Below, piece by piece: positions 23,169-28,293 of a stretch of DNA of 28,399 nucleotides; position 1 is the stretch's first letter, and every line of letters begins with the position of its first letter. The position numbers were made by a program, and so were the translations under genes. The DNA comes from a virus. A model generated the notes under the pieces. The model saw only the letters and a program-made list of their open reading frames with translations. It had not been told where the DNA came from and made no database searches. The DNA is taken from the IMG/VR virus record IMGVR_UViG_3300005436_000030, positions 1 through 28,399 of that record. One strand, written 5' to 3'.

Positions 23169-23285
23169 TCATTTGCTCAATGCCTCCTTCGCCATCCGAC
23201 ACCAGAACAAAATTGCCCTGCGCTTGTTATGTGCCGAGCGGATTCTTTTTGCAGCTCGCATCGCCGGTTTAAATTTCGCGTTCAT
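23169..23285 (-). CDS. Small basic protein
   Basis: From the ATG at 23285, preceded by a good GAGGATTT site, the frame encodes 38 residues (MNAKFKPAMRAAKRIRSAHN and on). It is strongly basic with one Trp and one Cys. A TTG at 23360 would give 63 residues but has no ribosome site. Its stop overlaps the ATG at 23172 (ATGA). It is short but well placed in the early operon. A nucleic-acid-binding role is a guess from its charge. Confidence 0.55.
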   Translation of the reverse strand: MNAKFKPAMRAAKRIRSAHNKRRAILFWCRMAKEALSK

Positions 23286-23369
23286 AAATCCTCGCTGAAT
23301 AAATCCAGGAATCTGACTACTCTCTCGCGCTTCCCGGTGCAGTGTTTTGGAGGCCCACAATGAAACTCT

Positions 23370-23648
23370 TTACTTTTTCCCCATAGCGTCGAGTAAAAGT
23401 GCCACTTGCTCAGCGGTATATAGTTCTTTCGGATGGGCCTGATTAGGGGCTTCGTTGGCTCTATTATTCGCTGGAGGTTTCGCTGATAATTCTTTCACTT
23501 TCTTTTTGTGATCTTTTATGAGCAACCTTACGTACCGCGAAAAAGACCAGTCCCGCTCGTTGCAGCACAGGTCTGCCCAATCGTCCAGTTCCTCGTCCAG
23601 GTATATCTTCCTGGGTATGTCGAAAAGATCGCGGCGGCTACGGGTCAC
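23370..23648 (-). CDS. Ribbon-helix-helix type regulator in the cII position
   Basis: In this 92-residue protein, residues 13-50 (KIYLDEELDDWADLCCNERD, then WSFSRYVRLLIKDHKKK) match the Arc/CopG ribbon-helix-helix pattern: a short strand, a helix, then a turn and a second helix containing SRYVR. A Pro/Asn-rich linker leads to a second small helix (LYTAEQVALLLDAMGKK). It overlaps the Cro-like gene in ATGA. As the second gene of the early operon it holds the place of cII in lambdoid phages, so it may regulate a lysogeny promoter. The DNA-binding fold is a pattern-based inference. Confidence 0.7.
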   Translation of the reverse strand: MTRSRRDLFDIPRKIYLDEELDDWADLCCNERDWSFSRYVRLLIKDHKKKVKELSAKPPANNRANEAPNQAHPKELYTAEQVALLLDAMGKK

Positions 23649-23851
23649 GCAGCTTCCTTTTTGGCGGGGGCGCGATTCACGACGCGGACATATAAATCGT
23701 GAATTCGATTTCCCCTTTCGTATGAGGTCGATTTATGTATGCCATTACGCAATCGGGTGACCGTTGGCTGAGGCAGGCTAAGCTGTTCGCCTATCTGAGC
23801 GTCAGTCATTCCAGAATTTGCTATTTCTTGAAGAAGGATTTGAATGTTCAT
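23645..23851 (-). CDS. Cro-like repressor
   Basis: This 68-residue protein has a helix-turn-helix at residues 15-37 (MTDAQIGEQLSLPQPTVTRL), the typical size and layout of a phage Cro or YdaS-type regulator. It is the first gene of the minus-strand early operon and diverges from the repressor gene. The promoter at 23860-23888 would start transcription at or within two bases of its ATG, so the message is probably leaderless. Its recognition helix shares PQPT with the repressor, consistent with both proteins reading the same operators. Confidence 0.85.
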   Translation of the reverse strand: MNIQILLQEIANSGMTDAQIGEQLSLPQPTVTRLRNGIHKSTSYERGNRIHDLYVRVVNRAPAKKEAA

Positions 23852-23859
23852 GGAAACAA

Positions 23860-23888
23860 ATAATAATACGCAATCGTATCATTGTCAA
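23860..23888 (-). promoter_or_regulatory. Early promoter PR-like, driving the Cro/replication operon
   Basis: On the minus strand a perfect -35 TTGACA (23883-23888) and a -10 TATTAT (23860-23865) are separated by 17 bases. One operator palindrome fills the spacer and another abuts the -35, so repressor binding should block it directly. The predicted start point (about 23851-23853) coincides with the Cro ATG. Confidence 0.85.
23866..23879. promoter_or_regulatory. Operator O1 (ATACG-N4-CGTAT)
   Basis: ATACGCAATCGTAT is a perfect 5+5 palindrome with a 4-base spacer, inside the spacer of the PR-like promoter. It is one of five copies of this pattern, all in the two control regions. Confidence 0.8.
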
Positions 23889-23911
23889 TACGCAAACGTG
23901 TTTGCTAATAA
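23882..23911 (+). promoter_or_regulatory. Repressor promoter PRM-like
   Basis: On the plus strand TTGTCA (23882-23887) and TAATAA (23906-23911) are 18 bases apart. Transcription would start near 23918, about 19 bases before the repressor ATG. The -35 overlaps that of the divergent PR-like promoter, so the two promoters should exclude each other. Operator O3 overlaps the start point. Confidence 0.65.
23888..23901. promoter_or_regulatory. Operator O2 (one mismatch)
   Basis: ATACGCAAACGTGT matches the ATACG-N4-CGTAT palindrome with one mismatch (CGTGT). It shares a base with the PR-like -35 box and is centred 22 bases from O1. Confidence 0.7.
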
Positions 23912-23913
23912 AA

Positions 23914-23927
23914 ATACGGATTCGTAT
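23914..23927. promoter_or_regulatory. Operator O3 (ATACG-N4-CGTAT)
   Basis: ATACGGATTCGTAT is a perfect palindrome covering the predicted start of the repressor transcript, 10 bases before the repressor ATG. Its place suits negative autoregulation of the repressor or blocking by Cro. Confidence 0.8.
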
Positions 23928-23936
23928 ATTATTGAG

Positions 23937-24452
23937 ATGACTGATATGCGAAAAATACTCACCCATTTAATGGCCCAGGCGGGAGACGATGCCTATTCTC
24001 TTGAAACGAAATCAGGGGTTCCTCAGCCGACCACGCAGCGCTTCCTATCCAGGAAACATGGAGATCCGAGGTCAAGCACGGTTAGAAAGTGGGCGGCGGC
24101 CTACAGGGTGACAGAGAGTCAGCTAAGAGGAGATGTGCCTATTGAAGGCGTTACTGTTGACGTGGTTGAAAATGGACAGTCACAAAGGCGTTCTGACGAG
24201 TTGCTATCCAAGGAGCAGAAGCAAATACTTTCCCTGGCAAAAAGTTTCGATGCGGAAGCGCGTAGAGCATGGATAGGCATAGGAAAAACAATCGCGCAAC
24301 TTCGCAACGGTGATAGGCGTCACGAGAATATCGGCCATAACCCTGAGACAATGCTTGATAACAGAACGTATGCTCACGGCCCCGATCTCAGCAATACTTA
24401 TGACAAACCACAACCATCCGAATCATCACAAAAAGGGAGGAAGAGACAATGA
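23937..24452 (+). CDS. Phage repressor (CI-like) without peptidase domain
   Basis: From the ATG at 23937 the protein has 171 residues (MTDMRKILTHLMAQAGDDAY); an upstream extension is open but crosses the operators. Residues 17-40 form a helix-turn-helix (YSLETKSGVPQPTTQRFLSR). The rest is a charged helical part (LSKEQKQILSLAKSFDAEAR) and a polar tail. There is no LexA/S24 Ser-Lys peptidase domain as in lambda CI, so RecA-triggered self-cleavage is not expected. The gene leads a plus-strand operon and overlaps the next start in ATGA. Function follows from its place opposite the Cro-like gene and five matching operators. Confidence 0.8.
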   Translation: MTDMRKILTHLMAQAGDDAYSLETKSGVPQPTTQRFLSRKHGDPRSSTVRKWAAAYRVTESQLRGDVPIEGVTVDVVENGQSQRRSDELLSKEQKQILSLAKSFDAEARRAWIGIGKTIAQLRNGDRRHENIGHNPETMLDNRTYAHGPDLSNTYDKPQPSESSQKGRKRQ

Positions 24453-24703
24453 CAAAGCCTTTTGTTTTTGCTGATGGGCCGGTGTCACATGATACCGTTC
24501 AGACACTTGAGATGCTCACAGCTATGGCAAAACGCGGGGAAGCGACAGGGATTGCTTACACGGTAACCACCGATATTAATAAAACAAAGGGTTATAACGT
24601 AAACGCAACGGGACTCTTGCATGAAAGCCCAGCATTTGCTATTGGAACCGTTGTTATCTTACTTTACCGGTTAGTTATGAGGGCAATCGGAAGAGACAAG
24701 TGA
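24449..24703 (+). CDS. Small conserved phage protein in the lysogeny operon
   Basis: This 84-residue protein starts in an ATGA overlap with the repressor. It follows a pattern I know from many proteobacterial phages and prophages: DTVQTLEMLTAMAKRGEATG, then IAYTV, a VNATGLLHESPAFAIG segment and a C-terminal helix (VVILLYRLVMRAIG). The function of that family is not known to me. The last 22 residues are hydrophobic enough to be a weak membrane anchor, which most relatives lack as I recall. Co-expression with the repressor is expected. Confidence 0.75.
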   Translation: MTKPFVFADGPVSHDTVQTLEMLTAMAKRGEATGIAYTVTTDINKTKGYNVNATGLLHESPAFAIGTVVILLYRLVMRAIGRDK

Positions 24704-24704
24704 T

Positions 24705-25124
24705 ATGAGAGCAATCATTGGAATATTCTTTCTGGTTGTTTGCGGATGGGCTCAGGCAGAATGGATTCAATACGCGGAAACAGAGAACGGCCCAGTCTAT
24801 TATGACCCTAAAAGAATAATGTCCATTTCAGCCGAGAAAGTAAGCGTTTGGAAGAAGTTTCGAATAGATGACAAAGCCTTGGCCGAAGGAATTCTAATAG
24901 ACCCCTCCTTCAAAAACTATGCGTTTACTGTGTCAAAGAATATTCACGATTGTAAGGCACAGCAATCTACTGTCGCGGCGGTCCACTATTATGATAATAG
25001 CGGTAAATCGTTCCTAAGCATTGTGTTCTCGCCTCAAGAGATCGAATTCCATGATGTCATTCCCGGCAGTGTGGGTGCAATGATGACCGAAATAGTCTGC
25101 AAGAAAAAACCCACCCCATCGTGA
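24705..25124 (+). CDS. Secreted surface-adhesin E-like protein
   Basis: This 139-residue protein begins MRAIIGIFFLVVCGWAQA, a Sec signal peptide with cleavage expected after AQA. The mature part follows the surface-adhesin protein E pattern: EWIQYAETENGPVYYDPKRI, VSVWKKF, then a central DC and a C-terminal VC that can pair as a disulphide. Related domains occur in envelope proteins of beta- and gammaproteobacteria. The gene starts two bases after the previous stop in the repressor operon, so it should be made by lysogens and placed in the periplasm or outer surface. Adhesion or superinfection exclusion are both inferences. Confidence 0.75.
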   Translation: MRAIIGIFFLVVCGWAQAEWIQYAETENGPVYYDPKRIMSISAEKVSVWKKFRIDDKALAEGILIDPSFKNYAFTVSKNIHDCKAQQSTVAAVHYYDNSGKSFLSIVFSPQEIEFHDVIPGSVGAMMTEIVCKKKPTPS

Positions 25125-25360
25125 AAGACTCTCTATCCTCCCTGATCAACGTCAAGCTATCCAAGATAGACGCCATCGCGCGCGAGTTGCCCCGCGTCGG
25201 TAAGCGCTCGGAATTGAAGGTGCTGGCTGATGAGATATTGCGGCTTACAGAGACCGTGCGCCGCCAGGCGTATTTGCTGGAAGTTGAGAAAGAGAAGGAA
25301 AAGTACGTGCCTGACCTGGGGCAAATGTTTGGCGGGGTTCGGAACGAGAAGAAGGAATAA
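25121..25360 (+). CDS. Small coiled-coil hypothetical protein
   Basis: This 79-residue protein starts at GTG overlapping the previous stop (GTGA). It is almost entirely helical and charged: IDAIARELPRVGKRSELKVL, then LRLTETVRRQAYLLEVEKEK, consistent with a coiled coil, and a short tail (DLGQMFGGVRNEKKE). No motif is recognised. It sits between the secreted protein and the DUF3800 gene and is likely part of the same transcript. Confidence 0.65.
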   Translation: MKDSLSSLINVKLSKIDAIARELPRVGKRSELKVLADEILRLTETVRRQAYLLEVEKEKEKYVPDLGQMFGGVRNEKKE

Positions 25361-25377
25361 TGTTGAGCAGAGTATAA

Positions 25378-26136
25378 ATGCAAATTCTGTTTGTTGACGA
25401 ATCGGGAACTCCACCACCGATTGAAAGACAAAACGACACGCCTTTATTTGTGCTTGGCGGCATCGTGGTGCCTGAAGACTTTTGGTCTAAGCTTGCGGCG
25501 GATTTGAGGCGATTAAAAGAAGTTTACGAGATTAAAGGTGAGATTAAATGGCGGTATTTTGCACCCGAGAAACAGGAGAGCAAGAAGCACAGTCTCAGCC
25601 ATCTGAATGCAGCCCGTAAGGAAGAGGTACGTACAAAACTCTATCAAATGATAGGTACCTACAAGTCTATACGGCTAATTTGCGTGGCAACGAATGTACC
25701 ATTGGCATACCAATTAAATTACATAGCCGATGCTGACGATCTATACTGGTATTCCTATAAGCAACTCACTGAACGTTTTCAATATTATCTACAAGACCTA
25801 CAGCGTACGGTAGGTCAGCACGTAAATGGAATAATAGTCTGCGATCACCGAGGCCCTAAAGACGATAGTCGGTTAAGAGAGTTGCACCAACAATTGCTTG
25901 ACGGAAACAGATTCAACTATTCCAGTTACTTAAACTTGATCGAGGGTTTGTTCATCGCACCATCTCATTTGAGCGTTGGAATACAACTGGCGGATATGGT
26001 GGCAGGAGCTGTATTTAGACACTATCGGGTTGGCGATGATAGATTCTTTCGCCAAATAGAGGGGTCATTTCGGCAATCATCAGCCGGAAGCATTAATGGC
26101 TATGGCCTAGTAAAGTTTCCAAAGAGCGGCTGGTGA
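25378..26136 (+). CDS. DUF3800 protein, possible nuclease
   Basis: This 252-residue protein has the DUF3800 pattern. It opens QILFVDESG with Asp7-Glu8-Ser9 on the first strand and continues with FVLGGIVVPED. The middle has GIIVCDHRGPKDD (Asp156), and near the end is GIQLADMVAGAVFRHY (Gln203, Asp206). Asp residues on these strands match the predicted RNase H-like active site of the family, so a nuclease activity is plausible but unproven. It is the last gene of the repressor operon, followed by a terminator. DUF3800 genes are common in mobile elements and near defence genes. A role in excluding other phages from the lysogen is an inference. Confidence 0.85.
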   Translation: MQILFVDESGTPPPIERQNDTPLFVLGGIVVPEDFWSKLAADLRRLKEVYEIKGEIKWRYFAPEKQESKKHSLSHLNAARKEEVRTKLYQMIGTYKSIRLICVATNVPLAYQLNYIADADDLYWYSYKQLTERFQYYLQDLQRTVGQHVNGIIVCDHRGPKDDSRLRELHQQLLDGNRFNYSSYLNLIEGLFIAPSHLSVGIQLADMVAGAVFRHYRVGDDRFFRQIEGSFRQSSAGSINGYGLVKFPKSGW

Positions 26137-26233
26137 AAAAAGAGGGGCGCCGTGTCAGAGATTTCTCTCGTGATCCTGCTGTTATCGGCGCAGTCACGGC
26201 GTAGGCCCATAATGTAGCAAAACCCCTTTTTTG
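26136..26233 (+). other. Nested inverted-repeat structure after the DUF3800 gene
   Basis: On plus-strand RNA the arms AAAAGAGGGG (26138-26147) and CCCCTTTTTT (26223-26232) can form a ten-pair outer stem with one G-U pair. CGCCGTG (26148-26154) and CACGGCG (26195-26201) form a perfect inner seven-pair stem stacked on its 5' side. It begins right at the stop codon and ends in a U run. It may be an extended terminator or a small structured RNA. Confidence 0.55.
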
Positions 26234-26249
26234 TCAAGGTAAGCCGTAG

Positions 26250-26258
26250 TTATCCACA
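26250..26258 (+). promoter_or_regulatory. Single perfect DnaA box
   Basis: TTATCCACA is the consensus E. coli-type DnaA box. Only one perfect copy was noticed in this gene-free stretch, and there is no obvious AT-rich unwinding region beside it. A replication origin is therefore not supported on this alone. Confidence 0.4.
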
Positions 26259-26304
26259 GGCTGAGCAGACTACACAGCAGCACCATTTATCAGCACCCTC
26301 CCCC

Positions 26305-26328
26305 ACCCTCACCCGAGGGTATTTTTTT
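26305..26328 (+). terminator. Rho-independent terminator of the lysogeny operon
   Basis: ACCCTC-ACCC-GAGGGT (26305-26320) forms a perfect six-pair stem followed by A and seven T residues. It lies downstream of the DUF3800 gene and 46 bases before the next promoter, so it should insulate the two plus-strand transcripts. Confidence 0.88.
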
Positions 26329-26360
26329 GTCCGTCGCGTAGGCGTATTGTAGCAGAAAAG

Positions 26361-26374
26361 ATACGATTACGTAT
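26361..26374. promoter_or_regulatory. Operator O4 (ATACG-N4-CGTAT)
   Basis: ATACGATTACGTAT is a perfect copy of the operator found at the repressor gene. Its last T is the first base of the -35 box of the PL-like promoter. Confidence 0.8.
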
Positions 26375-26402
26375 TGACAAATAGGATACGTTACCGTATC
26401 AT
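26374..26402 (+). promoter_or_regulatory. PL-like early promoter
   Basis: A perfect -35 TTGACA (26374-26379) and -10 TATCAT (26397-26402) are 17 bases apart. One operator abuts the -35 and another fills the spacer, the same design as the PR-like promoter at 23860-23888. It should be silent in lysogens and active early in infection, reading toward 26922 and the right edge. Confidence 0.85.
26386..26399. promoter_or_regulatory. Operator O5 (ATACG-N4-CGTAT)
   Basis: ATACGTTACCGTAT is a perfect palindrome inside the spacer and -10 of the PL-like promoter, centred 25 bases from O4. Repressor bound here would exclude RNA polymerase. Confidence 0.8.
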
Positions 26403-26921
26403 TCTCCCATGCCGCAAACAAAGCGGATAACCGAACAAATGAAGGTCTAGCCGTAAGTGGTGAGCCCAGGCTAGAGGAAAGAGCAACAAGCCGCCGTCGC
26501 AAGATACGAATTTACCTGAAAAATACCTCTAACTCCTAGGTGCGTCAAACAGGGTGAGCGAGGGCGGCAACAGAGCATAGAGCCGCAATCTTTAACTGCG
26601 GTGGCGCGCGGAGAAAATTAGTGCCGCTGACTTTTGCTGGGGTGGAAAGTAACCCCGGCGACGAATTGAGTTTCATCCTCTGCCAAGATAAGACTTCATC
26701 CCCTTCTGGCTAAGTCCGGGATTGAGGCAGGGGAATACCGAAATGAGTGTGAATGCGTAGGCTGATACGCAAATGTCGTGGGTGGCCTGATAGTGCGTCA
26801 GATATATAAGGCTCGAATGCTAGCTCACCTGCCGGAAAATCAACCCGACCGGGACGCGCAACTTAAACGATATGCCGGAAATCAGTGCCGGCCACACTCA
26901 CCAGTTTTAACAGGAGGAATC
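26403..26921 (+). ncRNA. Long gene-free structured leader or RNA of the PL-like transcript
   Basis: About 510 bases separate the PL-like promoter from the first good ribosome site. No frame of useful length is present; a 13-codon frame starts at 26409, on the predicted start point. The stretch is unusually rich in perfect stems: 446-452 with 469-475 (TCTAGCC), 490-495 with 563-568 (GCCGCC), 583-587 with 597-601, 636-643 with 652-659 (GCTGGGGT, one U-G), 677-684 with 726-733, 754-759 with 766-771 and 874-878 with 888-892 (add 26000 to each). It does not resemble tmRNA or RNase P RNA. An antitermination RNA, a regulatory leader or a separate noncoding RNA are all possible. Confidence 0.5.
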
Positions 26922-27278
26922 ATGCATACGGAAGGGAAGTTAACAATATCCCCTGATCTTAGATGGATCATCGGAGCAGACGGAAACAGGGTGGCATCAA
27001 CTGGTGGGGCTTTAACCAGATCACTCGAACAGAACGAAGCCAACGCCCGCCGACTGGTTGCTTGCTGGAATGCGTGTGATGGGTTGCCACAAGATGCTTT
27101 AGACGGAGGATGGACTGCTTCTGGCCTGAGCAAGTTCGCACACGGGCTGGAAATAAGCCTTGAGAGGATGGCGAAAGAGCGTGACGAACTGGTGAGCGTG
27201 CTGCGTAGTTACAGAGGTTCAGAATGGGGAAGTAAGGCAAATGTTGACGCCATTCTAGCAAAGTACCCGCAATCATGA
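26922..27278 (+). CDS. Hypothetical phage early protein
   Basis: From the ATG at 26922, with AGGAGG six bases upstream, the protein has 118 residues (MHTEGKLTISPDLRWIIGAD). An open extension upstream has no ribosome site. It follows the common phage pattern EANARRLVACWNACDGLP and ends in a helix (MAKERDELVSVLRSYRGSEW). Proteins of this type are widespread in phage early operons and have no known function. It is the first gene of the PL-like operon, and its stop overlaps the next ATG in ATGA. Confidence 0.8.
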   Translation: MHTEGKLTISPDLRWIIGADGNRVASTGGALTRSLEQNEANARRLVACWNACDGLPQDALDGGWTASGLSKFAHGLEISLERMAKERDELVSVLRSYRGSEWGSKANVDAILAKYPQS

Positions 27279-27373
27279 CTCTCATCGAGTGGATAGCAGC
27301 ATGGATATTAGTCTCTGTTCCGCTCGGTATTTTAGTTGGACGTTTTATGTCGATAGGAGACTGTGATGATTGA
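27275..27373 (+). CDS. Tiny membrane protein
   Basis: A 32-codon frame starts in an ATGA overlap and encodes one hydrophobic helix (IAAWILVSVPLGILVGRF) with a short polar tail (MSIGDCDD). Coupling to both neighbours and the clear membrane segment suggest a real gene. Similar single-helix proteins occur in phage early operons. Function unknown. Confidence 0.6.
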   Translation: MTLIEWIAAWILVSVPLGILVGRFMSIGDCDD

Positions 27374-27425
27374 GTTAATTCTATCCGTGATTTTCGTGGC
27401 TGTGTTTATGGTGGAGGATTTATGA
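27366..27425 (+). CDS. Possible 19-residue hydrophobic peptide
   Basis: The frame MIELILSVIFVAVFMVEDL overlaps the preceding stop by eight bases and its stop overlaps the next ATG in ATGA. It is entirely hydrophobic between acidic ends. It may be a real micro-membrane protein or only the coupling sequence that carries the GGAGG site for the next gene. Confidence 0.35.
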   Translation: MIELILSVIFVAVFMVEDL

Positions 27426-27724
27426 GTACCCACTGCCCATATTGTCTTACCGTGAATGAGATTAATCACGATGATGGTTATGGTTACGACGAAGACACGA
27501 AACATAATCAGGAATGCATAAGATGCGAAAAGACATTTATCTTCACCACTCTAATTAGCATCAGTTACAGAATCAAAAAAGCAGACTGCTTGAACGGCGC
27601 GGAACATGATTACAAGGAAACAAAGACATATCCAGCTAGATTCACAAGGTTGAAATGCTCAGTGTGTGATGACGAGAAACCCCTACCGGCAGGACATCCA
27701 TTTCTTTCCGAGGCTACATCATGA
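27422..27724 (+). CDS. Zinc-ribbon hypothetical protein
   Basis: This 100-residue protein has CPYC at residues 5-8 and CIRC at 32-35, the spacing of a zinc ribbon, with a further CSVC near residues 79-82. The middle part (EHDYKETKTYPARFTRLKCS) resembles small phage proteins carrying an H-x-Y motif before a CxxC. A GGAGG site lies about six bases before the ATG. It overlaps the next gene in ATGA. It probably binds nucleic acid or protein through zinc; function unknown. Confidence 0.78.
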   Translation: MSTHCPYCLTVNEINHDDGYGYDEDTKHNQECIRCEKTFIFTTLISISYRIKKADCLNGAEHDYKETKTYPARFTRLKCSVCDDEKPLPAGHPFLSEATS

Positions 27725-27963
27725 CAGCCAGAGACAACTGGAGCCGCCTATGGACAGAGCATAGGCCTGTTCCTGAGCCAATGACTGATACAGAGATACT
27801 GGACTGGCTGAATGAGTGGTGCGATGGGTATGAGTACACGTACCCGACCACGACACAAAGAGCAGTTTTTACTCTGAACTGCGTGGACATGAAAGTAAAG
27901 GGCGCTTCGTTACGTGAAGCGGTTGAGATAGCGGCTGTGAAATGGAAAGAGGTGAATACATGA
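27721..27963 (+). CDS. Hypothetical early protein
   Basis: This 80-residue protein (MTARDNWSRLWTEHRPVPEP) is mostly helical, with TDTEILDWLNEWCDGYEYTY and a C-terminal helix ASLREAVEIAAVKWKEVNT. It overlaps both neighbours in ATGA. Small proteins with a T-x-x-E-xx-LDWL pattern and a C-terminal 'R-EA-(I/V)..A' helix recur in phage early operons. Function not known. Confidence 0.75.
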   Translation: MTARDNWSRLWTEHRPVPEPMTDTEILDWLNEWCDGYEYTYPTTTQRAVFTLNCVDMKVKGASLREAVEIAAVKWKEVNT

Positions 27964-28292
27964 AACCGTTTGACCTGGAAGCTGCGAAGAGGGGTGAGCA
28001 GGTTTGTTATCCAAGTGGATCACCTGTGCATTTTATCGGGGTTTCGAGCACTGAACATCCAGTCGTAGAAGATTCACAGGGTTTTTTTACAGTTTGCTCT
28101 CAAAACCAACTCAGGATGGCCCCGAAAAAGGTAACGGTGCGGTACCGGGTTGGGGCATGGAAAGACAAAGGTGGAATCGTCCATCCTTTAATAGTCGAGG
28201 ATGTAGATGCTCAGGATGGGGCTGAAATAGGTAGTCAATTCCTGTACTGGATTTCCGGATGGCAGACAGCCGAAATACAAGGGGGTGAGTGA
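27960..28292 (+). CDS. Hypothetical phage protein
   Basis: From the ATG at 27960 (ATGA overlap) the protein has 110 residues. It starts MKPFDLEAAKRGEQVCYPSG, an opening shared by many small phage proteins of unknown role (FDLEAAKRGEPV-x-(T/Y)-RDG). A second part, VTVRYRVGAWKDKGGIVHPL, looks like a beta domain. A start six codons upstream lacks the usual coupling. It is in the PL-like operon. Confidence 0.78.
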   Translation: MKPFDLEAAKRGEQVCYPSGSPVHFIGVSSTEHPVVEDSQGFFTVCSQNQLRMAPKKVTVRYRVGAWKDKGGIVHPLIVEDVDAQDGAEIGSQFLYWISGWQTAEIQGGE

Positions 28293-28293
28293 T

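Noticed and set aside
23844-23936. Upstream extension of the repressor gene
   Set aside because: The extra 31 codons run through the promoters and all three operators; the first usable start after the predicted transcript start is at 23937.
26250-26258. Replication origin at the DnaA box
   Set aside because: Only one perfect box was seen, with no iterons or AT-rich unwinding element next to it.
26403-26921. Leader as RNase P RNA, tmRNA or group I intron
   Set aside because: A GAGGAAAG and a CAACAGAG stretch recall RNase P, but the other conserved regions and the overall order are absent. There is no tRNA-like end for tmRNA and no recognisable intron core.
26778-26921. Upstream extension of the 118-residue early gene
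   Set aside because: The extra 48 codons lack a ribosome site and family-like text, whereas the ATG at 26922 has AGGAGG at the right distance.
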